This document shows positions 24,601 to 36,600 of a stretch of 64,000 bases of DNA, one piece after another. Positions within the stretch are counted from its first letter, which is position 1, and the number at the start of each line of letters is the position of its first letter. The position numbers were made by a program, and so were the translations under genes. This DNA is from Odobenus rosmarus divergens (lineage: Eukaryota; Chordata; Mammalia; Carnivora; Odobenidae). The stretch lies in assembly GCF_000321225.1 (NCBI RefSeq), contig NW_004451010.1, positions 2,131,161-2,195,160 on the forward strand, read 5' to 3'. Below the pieces are notes generated by a model. It was not told where the DNA came from. It saw nothing but the letters and a program-made list of their open reading frames with translations, and did not search any database.

Positions 24601-27600
24601 TCAGGGCATATACAGTTACTGTTACTTCTTATTTTTCCTCTTAATGAAATCCTGAAAATGATGTTGGAAAGAAGAACACCCACAAATGGCTCCTTTATTC
24701 CTCTGAGTCCTAATGCAGTTAGAGAAGCTCATAGAGGTTAGTCTGCAGCTACCTTTAATGGTATCTTCTGAGTTATATAGTCAGTGTCTTTGGAAATGAA
24801 AATTGATGATTTATTGTTTGATCCAGGTAGAAAGAAAATAATTTATTTTTTAGGCAGCAATAGATGAATCCATCCAGAAGATCTGAAGCAGTGAAAAGAG
24901 GGTATAGTTTCTATATGCCAAATAAATGCATTTAATTATTACTGTATTGGTAACATGCATATTATTTTTGTTGCATCATTCTTGTTATGGTTAATACTGG
25001 TCTTCTAACCTTTTTGTCAGGATGAGTCACTTTTAACTTCCCTAAACTTAAAACCTAGAGTGCGCAGGGTGTTGGGTTGGAGAGGGTGCAGAGGAGGGAG
25101 AGGGCACAAAGGCTTACCAGAGATCCTGAGCTAAGGCAGCAGGGAGAAGGGGGCAGTGACAGCAGTCAGTGCCTTGCGACTCCTTGACGTAGGGTGGTGG
25201 GGAAGGGAGGTGTGGCAGTGGTAACTGGGCCATCTATCATGTAGAACTTTGAGATTTAGTGTAGAGTTTCTCTGTTGGTTGGGGATCTTGCATTAGTTTA
25301 ACAAATATGTATTGAATGTTTATTAACCTACCAATATTTAGCTATTCTCATTGTTTTCTTTGTAAATTTCAGATTAATCGTGCTCCAAGCTTTGGAACTG
25401 ATCAGAAAATAGACTATGATGTAAAAAGGGGAGTGCTGCTAAATGCACTAAAGCTACTAAACATCAGGTAAAGTATTTCCTCCCTCATTTAGAAGGTTTT
25501 CACCACCTTTGGCATAGAACAATCACTTGTACATGGAATCGGCTTATAATTTTTTCATATTTTATATTTTGAATTTCTTGATTCCATTCTTCAAATCCTT
25601 TTAGTGTTTTCTTTTTAAATATCTTTTCCTCCTACAAACTGCTTTTCCTTCTCTCCATATCATGCTCTGAATCTACAGTAAATAGTTAAGAGTGTTGGTA
25701 TAATTATTCAATATAGAGTGTAAGGTTGAATTGGAGACTACTTGAGGAAAATCTCTAGATTATCTTCCTCACCTTACAAGAAGAAACTAAAGCAGAGGTT
25801 CATTCAGGAAGTTAAAAAAAGCAACAACCCTCAAACACATGGATTTCCTACCTTTCTGTTCAGAGGTCTTCCCACTGTATCATGCTGCCTGGGTAAACAG
25901 AAAAAAGAGGTAGTTGTTAAGGCAGGGTTAAAAAAGGAATTCTTTTTTTTTTTTTTTTTTTTAAGGCTGGATAATATTCCATTGTATGTATATACCACAT
26001 TTTCTTTATCATTCATCTGTTGATGAACATTTAGTTTGCTTCTATGGCTTGGCTATTGTGAATAATACTGTAATGAGCATGGGAGTGCAGATATATCTTT
26101 GCATCCTGATTTCAACTCCTTTGAATATATACTCGGAAAGGGGATTGCTGCATCAACAGAATATTATTAGGCTGGTTACAGTGTACATGATCATGGATCT
26201 CAAATATTTGAAATGCTGTTTTGTAGGGAAGCTTTTGGCTCATTATGAAAGAAATTTGTTAGAAGTTTAATTGAACTGCTTAATGAAGTAGTGAGTCATC
26301 TGCCATTGTTAAATGTTCAAACAGTGTTTAGGGTGTTGGATTAAAGGACCTCTGAGGTCATTTAAGCCCAGGGATTTTATGATTTCAATTGATTCTAATC
26401 ATCATTTAAAGAACTCTAAAAGAGTTGGAGGATGCTTCCAAGCGATTTATTTATTTTAAATGGTTCCACGCATTTAGCAGTTGCCTGCTTGAGAAGTAGC
26501 TTTATATGGAAAGCATTATTAAAAAAAGAGATCGATACATGAATTTGTTTTTTTCCTATTTTTTTGATAGATAAATTTGTTAAGAAATTTTCATATGGCC
26601 CCTTCTTTTGCTTGATCAAAGAACAATTTGCCCTGATTTAACTGACATTTCAATTATCCTAAAAGAAATGAATAGAAGAGATATAGAAAGTGAAATTTTT
26701 GTTTATTTGGCTTACACAAGTGCATAAGATATTTTAGATTACTCAAACAGTATACCTCTACATTTTTTTTCATTTACTGTTATTATGTAAATAGGCCTTA
26801 TGTTTTTTCATGTCTTTGCCAACCAATTCAGGATATAATCTATGGGTGTTTTTGTCTTCTTAAAAGTTCAAATAGTGAGAAATTTCTAGACTTAAAAATA
26901 AAGGAAAGTTGGAATTCATTTTCCTTATTTTTCTTAGTGTTGTTCCAGTAAGAGAATTTAATACAATTCTTAACATTTTAAACTTATGCTAATGAAGTTT
27001 ACATTATAGATGTGCCTTTTCTCTCCATCAAGATGGAGTGCTCCATGGGCATATATGTGTTAGACTTGTCTTTCAAGTCTGCACAATTCTTGATACAATG
27101 TTTTACTTATAGTATGGCTCCATATATACCCCAAAGTTCATTTTGTAAGCATATACTTTTAATCTCGAGAAAATCCAAAAGAGTGTAGATTGCTCAGAGT
27201 ATTCCATCACAACCCCTGGGAATAAGGAACCTCCAGTTTACTATATGGAGACCCATATTTGATGGATGATTAGATGAATTTGATGTATGTGAATATATAT
27301 ATACATATATATATAAAACATTGATTCATATCCCCACTGTGTCTCCTCTTCTGCTAATTCTCCTCACGGGGATAAGATCAGGGCTTATTTGAATTCCTGT
27401 GTTTTATATTTCAGGACCAGTGATAAAAGGAGAAACTTGGCCAAACAAAAAGCTGAAGCTCAAAGGAGGCTTTATGGTCAAAATTCAATAAAAAGGCTCT
27501 TACCAGGTTCCTCAGACTGGGAACAGCAGAGACATCAGTTAGAGAGGCGGAAAGAAGAGTTGGTATGAAAATTTCAACAATATACCTACAATTTGAATTG

Positions 27601-30600
27601 CATAATTCATTGGTCAGATTTTATTTGTAAAATTTCTTCATTTCTAGAAAGAGAGACTTGCTCAATTACGAAAGCAGATTTTAAAAGAAGAACATGAAAA
27701 TCGGCATATGGGGAATTATAGGTAACTGTGCTTCCATTTTCTTATAGATTGAAGAAGTGTCAAAACAACTATTCTACATTTTTAACCTTTTAGACTTATT
27801 TTGAGCACTGTTTATTTCATTCCTGCTAGCCAGCTTCATGGGTGGTTGTATGAGATCTTTTAAATCTGAAACTATTCCTGTGACCTTATTTACTTTTAAT
27901 GTAGTATTTTGAGAAAGTCAGGCTGTAGGTCTCCTAGTTTTCTTTCTGTCAGTTCAGAGTGGTTGCTCTACTTTGTTTAAACTCAGATATATCAGGAACG
28001 AGGCAGATATGAGGCAATACAGAGGAGTGTGGACTGTGTTGAACTGGAAGCCCTCCATAGAATCCTTTGACAGGATAAAAGAGGACACCCCCTCTAAATT
28101 CCTTGTGTTCTTGGAAAGACTGCTCCTCTTCCTAAGCTTGACGTTAACTTAACAGAATTAGGAGGATTGAGGGCCACAGAGCTTCTCACACCCCTGGTAA
28201 AACATTCTTTTCTGCCTTAACACCATCAACAGCAACTCTGAGAACACATTCTTCTCATTCTACCTCTACCCTCTTCTCTTCTTTGGAGAGGCACATTCCA
28301 CCACCCCAAAAGAGAATATCAAGATGAACGCCTGTATTCTTGTATATGTCAGTAACCACACCGTAATTGCACACTTCCAGATTATCCCTCATCACCTGCT
28401 CTCTCCCATGAAGATATTTCTTCAATATGCCCAATTGCAGTTCTCCAACCGCCGCTCCACAACCAAACCCTTACACTATGATTTATGGAGCCTCATTGCT
28501 TAATGACCATTCTCTAGATAAACTTTAATTTGTGTAGGTAACTGATGAAAATTTGTGTGAATTTCTTATAACTGCATTCATCTTTATTTCTAGCACCTAG
28601 TAAAGTAACTGGCAGAGAGTAGATGGTCAAGGAGTATCTATGTAATTGAACTTAACTCTTGCACTGCAATAGCTTCTTTTAAACTAGTTGGTTTATCTGA
28701 TTTATTGTAGACGAATTTATCCTCCTGAAGATAAAACTCTGCTTGAAAAGTACGAAAATTTGTTGGCTGTTGCCTTTCAGACCTTCCTTTCAGGGAGAGC
28801 AGCTTCATTCCAGCGAGAGCTGAATAATCCTTTGAAAAGGATGAAGGTAAAGGAATGAATGTTTATAAAGAGAAAAATGAATGAAGCCAAATGATATGTC
28901 TTTAAAAACAACCCACCTTAGTCCCACATACAAAAACATTTGTTTTAAGATGCACTTTCCTTCTATTTTAACAGTTGGTAGCATTTCATAACCAACCAAG
29001 TGATTTCATAAATAAGATGTCTAACAGGACAAATTATACTATAGAGAATGTTGTTATTATGTTGTAATATCAATCTATTGTAATAACATGTCTTTTTACA
29101 GAGGTGTGTATATGTAACTCGAATAAAAAAAATCCATTGAATTAACCTAGTGTTTTGCGATGCTCTCATTATTTGGATTGTAACTAACATTATACAGTAT
29201 TTTTTCCCCTGATATCCTGCATAGACCTGTCATATGAGAAATAATTAAAATACACACACACACACAGAGTAAGCTCTTTATCGAAATGTCTACCAGTTAT
29301 CTTTTGTAGCATAATAAACCATTTACTTGCTCATATTCTGTGATCTTGGCTGGGCTCAGCTGAGTAGTTCTTCAGCTTGGCCTGCTTGGAGTGAATCATA
29401 GTTGCATTTATCTGGAAGCTCAACTGGGGCTGGAAATCCAGGAAGTCTTCACTCACATGTCTGGTGTCTCAGTTATAGCTGGAACGTCTGGGGAGCTGGC
29501 TCAATGTCTCTTTCTCTTTACATGATTTTTTTTTTTTTAAGATTTTATTTATTTATTTGAGAGAGAGAATGAGATAGAGAGCATGAGGGGGGGAGGGTCA
29601 GAGGGAGAAGCAGACTCCCTGCTGAGCAGGGAGCCCGATGTGGGACTCGATCCAGGGACTCCAGGATCATGACCTGAGCCGAAGGCAGTTGCTTAACCAA
29701 CTGAGCCACCCAGGTGCCCTCTTTACATGATTTCTTAGCAAGGTAGCCAGATCTCATAACATGGTAGCTTGGAGTTTCAAAAGGAAGCATTGCAAGAGGA
29801 CAAACCCAATGTGCGAATGCTAATCAAGCCTGTGCTTGCATTGTGCTTGCTAAAGTCCCATTGGACAAGTAAGTTTATGTGGACTCATTAAATTGTACTT
29901 TATATTACTGGACATTTCACTACAGTGATAACCTCTCATTTCTTGTATACCCTGTTATATTGAGTGATTCAAAAATGATAAAGTTCATTATAGATAGATT
30001 TTGCTATGGTCTCTTTTCACTTAAATTCTGCAACAAGATATAGAGCCACTTTTGAACTGGCTACACCTAAGAGACAGAAGCAGAAGGAATAATGTATACC
30101 TCAACGTTCTTTTCCCCCAAAAGTCTTTCTTTTGACATACACAAACGTTTCCACCACTAGAGTTATATTCTGTGGACCTTTCGTTTTTCTTGATCAAGAC
30201 AGTAGGAGACCTTTGTTCATTTTCCATCATCTGTTCTGTACTGTTATTTGTCTCTCCAGTGGATACCGCATCAGTTTCATCTTCTCATTACTCTTCTCCC
30301 CTAACCGTACTTTTTCTGCTAGAAAACCCAGGCATTTTGGAGCCAGATAGACCTACATTCAAATTCCAGGTCCCCCATGTGTTAATTATGTAACCTTAGA
30401 CTAAACTATTTGATCAACAGTTTGCTCATCACTAATACAGTAGTATTAAAACTATATTTGACAAGTTGGTGGTTAAAATAAAATTGAGGGGCGCCTGGGT
30501 GGCTCAGTCGTTAAACGTCTGCCTTTGGCTCAGGTCATGATCCCAGGGTCCTGGGATCCAGCCCTGCATTGGTCTCCCTGCTCAGCGGGGAGCCTGCTTC

Positions 30601-33600
30601 TCCCTCTCCCACTCCCCCTGCTTGTGTTCCCTCTCTCGCTGTGTCTCTCTCTGTCAAATAAATAAAATCTTAAAAAAAATAAAAATGAAATTGAGGTTAA
30701 TTAAAATAGTCTACTTAAAGTACTTGTCACATAATAAGCTTCAAATCTTAATTCCCTTCTTCCTTATCTTCTTCAAAATCTAGTTTAAATGTCACCACTT
30801 TGCCTGCCCTGGTCCATTGGTTTGTGACCCTCTTCTTATACAAATAACACACTATCTTCAGTACTGTTGTTTTTGGCCTTTTTAGGTCCTTTATGCTTCG
30901 ATATACATTTTGGAATTGACTTGATTTTAAATTTTGATTAATTTTTGTATTACAAAGTAGCTGCTGGATTTTAATTGGGACTGTGAAGAATCTATATTAA
31001 CGGTAATATTAACAGTACTGGGGAATTAACAGTTCTGAGTTTTCTGATCCATAAATATGGCATATCTCTCCATCTACTTGAGTCTTTAATTACTCCGCTG
31101 TGTTTATAGCTTTTGGTGTATAGTTTTTGCACATCTGTAATTAAATTTATTGCTAAGTATTGGATGTTTTTGCTACTATTGCCAGTAATATAGTTTTTAA
31201 AATTTTTCATTTTTAAATTTGTTTTCAGGATGTAAACATCTGATTTTTTTGTATATTGCCCTTGTATCTAGCAATTTTTACATATTATATTTTTATTAAC
31301 TACCATTCTAAATTAATTTCTGGTTTTTATTTGGTTATTTAGAAGTTTTTTGCTTAATTTCCATACATTAAAACTTTCTTGCTTTATTTTTGTTAAAAAT
31401 TTCTAGTTTAGAAAACATTCTGATTTTAATATTGTAAAATGAATTGATGCTTGCTTTAACTCAATAGAGTACTTATTTTGTGAATGTTCCAAGTGTTTGT
31501 GAAAATAATGTGCTACTACTACAGGTGTTGGTTATAGAGTTTTATACATGTCATAAGTAAATTTGGTTATTAGTGTTGTTCAAATATTCTATATCCTTTC
31601 TGATTTTTTTGGCCAACTAGTTCTAGCAATTACTGAGAGAGATTGTTAAAGCTTCCAACTGTGATTGTGGATTTAGTTCTGTCGATTTTTGTTTCATATA
31701 CTTTGAAGTTATGAAGGTGTCTTTCTAATGAATTCATCCTTTCTATTTTATCATTATGAAATATTTACCTTTCCCTTCGATAATATCCCGTGTCATAAGT
31801 TTACTTTTTGTGACTAATGTAGCCAACTAGTTTCTTTCTTATGGCTACTGTTTGAATGACATATTTTGACATTTATCAACTCATCTGTGTTCTTATATTT
31901 AAAATATCTCTGGTAAATACCATTGTAGTTGGGTCATATTTTGTTTTAAAATTCAGTCTGACACTATCTGTCTCTTAATCATTTCACACATTTACTGGTA
32001 TAGGTGGGTTTATGTCTTCCCTTTTGCTCTTTGTTCTCTATTCCATTTGTTCATTATTTTTTCATTGCTCCCTTTATTCTTTTGGAAAAACAAATTATTT
32101 TTTGTTATACTATTTTATCTTCTCTTTTGGCTTTTAGTTATATTGTAGCATAATATTTTTAAAAAGAAATTACAATATACATCCTTAAATGATAATAACC
32201 TTGAATTAAGGATCCTTGAATTAAGGATAAGTTTAGTTTCATTTAGTGCCTCCCTCTGACTTTGTGCTGTTAACATATATTTTACTTTTACTTATGTTAA
32301 AAACCTCAGAATACATTGTTAGTATTGTCTAAGCAATCAGTGGTCTTTAATAGTTTTCTAACTAACCTTTCCTATTTACTCACATATATACCCTTTCTTG
32401 TGTTCTTCATTTTGTCATGCAGATTCATGCTTCTGACAAGGGTTATCTTTCTTCAGTTTGAAGAAACTTTCTTTAGTACTTCATATTCCTTGTAGCATAA
32501 ATGTGTTGATTAATTTTCAGTCTCTCTTGTTTTTTTTTGGTCAGAAATTCTCTTTCATTTTGTCTTTTTTAAGTGGAGTTTAACTGGGTATAGAATTCTA
32601 TCTTGGCAGGATTTTTTTTTTTTTTTCCTTTCAGCACTTTTGTAGATGTCACTTATTTTTCTTCTGGTTCCTATTGTTCCTATTCAGAATTCAACCATCA
32701 TTATTTTTGTTTTCCTTCTAAATGTGATATGTCTTTTTCTCTGGCTGCTTTTTTTCTCCCCAGCATTTTGACTTTGATGTGTTTATGTGTGACTTTCTTT
32801 GTATTAATCCTGCTTGTAATTTTCTCAGTTTCTTGAACCTCTGGCTTAATTTAGTATTTCATTGGTTTTGGAAAATTCTCCTCCATTATTTCTTCAGATA
32901 TTGCTGCTGCATTATTTTGGTTTTGTCTCTTTATGGGACTCTAACTACACATATATTAGGTCATTGGACAGCATCCTGTGTTTCCTTGATACTCTGTTCT
33001 ATTTTTCCTTTCTTTATCCTTTCTATGTGCTTCAGTTTGGATAATTTCCACTGACATATCTTTGCTCTGCCCAGTCTGTTATAATATCTTCTTAATTTTT
33101 TATTATATTTTTCAACTCAAGAATGTCCATTTTTTTAAGATTTTATTTATTTATTTGACAGAGACAGCAAGAGAGGGAACACAAGCAGGGGGAGTGGGAG
33201 AGGGAGAAGCAGACTTCCTGCTGAGCAAGGAGCCCGATGCAGGGCTCGATCCCAGGACCCTGGGATCATGACCTCAGCCGAAAGCAGACGCCTAACCGAC
33301 TGAGCCACCCAGGTGCCCCTATCCATTTGGTTTTTTAAATTTCATTTCTCTGTTGAAATTCTGCATCTTTCATTCCTTTTTTTCATTTTTCATCAATTTT
33401 CTTTAATACGTATGTAGTAGTTATTTTAAAATCCTTGTTTGTTAATTTTAACATCTGGATCATAAGGACCTGCTCTTTAAAATGTTTTTTTCCTTTTTAT
33501 CATGGGTCACATTTTCCTGTTATTTTGGATATCCTACAATTTTTATTTGACAGTTTCTATAAAAGAATCATTAAAATTGAACTGATTATTTTCTCCAAAA

Positions 33601-36600
33601 AAAGGTATATCTTTCTTCTTTCAGGGTGCTAAGGTAAGGGGCTAATCACTTTCAGCCAAAGAAGAGTTGAACAAAAGCAAAAATCAAGAAGTGGAACTAC
33701 ATCAAACTTAAAAGCTTCTGCACAGCAAAAGAAATAATCAACAACATGAAAAGGCAACCTGCAGAACAGGAGAACATTTTTGCAAACCATATATATGATA
33801 AGGGGTTAATATCCAAAATATCTAAAGAACTCATGCAACTGTATACCAATGATAACAAAAAAGAATCTAACTAAAAAATGGGCAGAGGAGCTAAACGGAC
33901 ATTTTTTTCCAAAGAAGACATCCAAATGTCCAACAGGTACATGGGAAAATGCTCAGCATCACTAAACATCAGGGAAATACAAATCAAAACCACAATGCAG
34001 TGTCATCTCACACCTGTTAAGAGTGGCTATCATCAAGAAGACAAGAGATAGCAAGTGTTGGTGAGGATGTGGAGAAAAGGGAACCCTTGTATACTGTTGG
34101 TGGGAATATAAGTTGGCTCAGCCACTACAGAAAGCAATATGGAGGTTCCTCAAAAAGTTAAAAATAGATCTAACATATGATCCAGCAATTCCACTTCTGG
34201 GTTATACCCAAAGGAAATGAAAACAGGATATCAAAGCGATAAATTCACTCCCATGTTTATTGCAGCATTATTCACAGTAGCCAAGATTTGGAAACAATGT
34301 AAGTGCCTGTCAATGGATGAATGGATAAAGATGATGTGGTATATATGTACAATGGAGTATTTTCAGCCATGAGGAAGAAGGAAGTCCTGCCATTGTGACA
34401 ACATTGATGGACCTTGAGAACATTACGCTAATTGAGATAAGCCAGACAGAAAAAGACAAATACTATAGGATTTCACTTTTATGTGGAATCCAAAAAAGCC
34501 AAACTCATAAAAATAGTGAAATGGTGGTTACCAGGGTTCAGGTGTGGGGGGATAGGAGATTGTTTAAGGATACAGTCTTGCAACTAGTAGTAAATAAGTC
34601 TTAGAGATAAAATGTATAGTATAGTGTATATAGACAACATTGCCTTCTAATCACCAAACTTGCTAAGAGAACAGATATTTATTATTCCAGTCACAGAAAT
34701 GATAATTATGCGATGTATTGGAGAAGCTAACTATTACTACACTGACAATCATATTAAATATATAAATGTGTCTTTGCACAATGTTATATGTCAAATTTAT
34801 TTCTATTAAAAAAGAAAGAAAGAAGAAAGAAAAAGAAAGAAAGAAAAAGAAAAAAGAAAGAAAGAAAAAGAAAAAGAAAGAAAGAAAGAAAGAAAAAAGA
34901 AAGAAAAGTTGAACTGGGTCCAGTCTGGGCTGTGGTAGTTTTAGTGTACTGTCTTGTTTCAAGGGTCCGAAGGATGAAATTTATTCAGTCTTTATTACAG
35001 ACCTCATTTTCTATTGGTATCTAAAAACTGTTAAGACTACAGAGGAGTATTACTGGCTTTCACATTCGTCTGTCTTCCTACTCCTCTATATGCTCACTAA
35101 AATTGCTGTCAAAGAGACCCAGCAGGTGAAGAGAACAAGCTCTGTGGGGCTGTTCTAGATGTTATACTAGCCTACATGACCATGGAAAACTCTATTAGAT
35201 TCTCTTTATCCCAGCCTATTATAGACGTGGTCTCTGCCCATCTGTGTGCAGACTTGACAAATGATTCCAAAGCAGAAAATGGCTACTCATATCTGCTTAC
35301 CTAGAACTTTTCCCCTTCTGGTATTTAGTTTATTTTACATTACTTTTTATGCACAGTTTTCTGATGTCTTAAAAAAAAAAGATTGTTTAGTTTATCTATC
35401 TTTTTCTAGCTGCTATAATGAAAGTATTATCTATTATGATCTTTCTCCTAAGCAGAAACAGAACTCTTTGAGTTTCTTTTTAACTATCTTGTGTTGCTGT
35501 CACAGGAATTCATTGTAGGATTATTATTTAATCAAAACATTATAGCAAAAGTATTTTGGTATTTTAATAGCTAAGCTTTGTTGGATTGGGATGGAGAGTA
35601 ACTTATTTTACAAATTTCCATTGCACAGTAAGATTTCTAGTTTCTTCAAAAATCTTTTTATAAGAGACACTGAAATATGTCATAAATATATAAATGGAGA
35701 TGCGGTATTTTTATAGGTTGAATAAATAACTCAAGGAAGCTATTGATTATACCTCTTTCAGAGTAGCTATTATACTCTATTTGCTCTGGTTTGCTCAAAA
35801 TCTATTTCAGTATATGTTTTTATAACTTTCCCCTTGACATCACAGTGACTCTAGAAGAGCAAGTATTATGCCCATAGAATGAAAATCTTTCATAAAGTTC
35901 TAAAGATACTCTTGCACAATAGTTAAAATTTTGAAAGAGTTACCTTAAATTGTGCCATTTACCAAATACTAACATTAGATTGTTCCAAATGAAACTATTA
36001 GGCCAATCATCAATTTTCTTCTGAAGTCATAATATTATTTTGCACTAATTAATATAGAAATGATTGATGAAATTGTGCTCTGGAAAACTAGAGTGAACTT
36101 TTGGAAATTTTAAAATGTTCAATAGGCTAATTTATTGAAGTATTGTACTCTAAGATTTTAATAGTGTACTAGAACATAAGGATACATTTGTTTATGATAT
36201 TAATGCATAATAGATTTCAGCTATGTATTGTTTAAATTGCCAGATTTTAGTGAAGGTTTCTTCAAGAGATTTTTCCATAACTCTTTATTTCTCATTTGAT
36301 CTGAGCAATCTTCATTAAAGAGTTCCAGGACTCCTTATTGCACACTATTTTATGGAGATTAATGATCTTGGAAAAATTCTAGAGTCCATTAGTGATCACA
36401 GTTTTAATATTTTTTTTTAAGGAAGAAGATATTTTGGATCTTCTGGAACAATGTGAAATTGACGATGAAAAATTGATGGGCAAAACTGCCAAGCCTCGAG
36501 GACCAAAGGTGCTGTTCCTGTATATTCTTTACTATCAAAGTAGATGCTACTAAGTACAGTTGATTTTACCTTTTCTTACTGTAAGAATGACTGATGCCAC

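Larger units (their letters stand above)
20562..25372 (+). other. TTLL7: Intron 6
   Basis: Contains a (GT)15 microsatellite, an old 103-bp tandem duplication (22127-22325), a short SINE (23209-23345) and a G-rich segment resembling antisense L2 (25040-25270). The rest shows nothing I recognise. Confidence 0.85.
28847..36421 (+). other. TTLL7: Intron 10
   Basis: Repeat-dense: SINEs at 29529-29718 (antisense), 30490-30687 (sense) and 33133-33319 (antisense), an ancient antisense L1 (30870-33640), a sense L1 3' end (33665-34807), a purine-only tract, and the first copy of a local duplication (36039-36264). The stretch 34920-36030 shows nothing I recognise. Confidence 0.85.
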
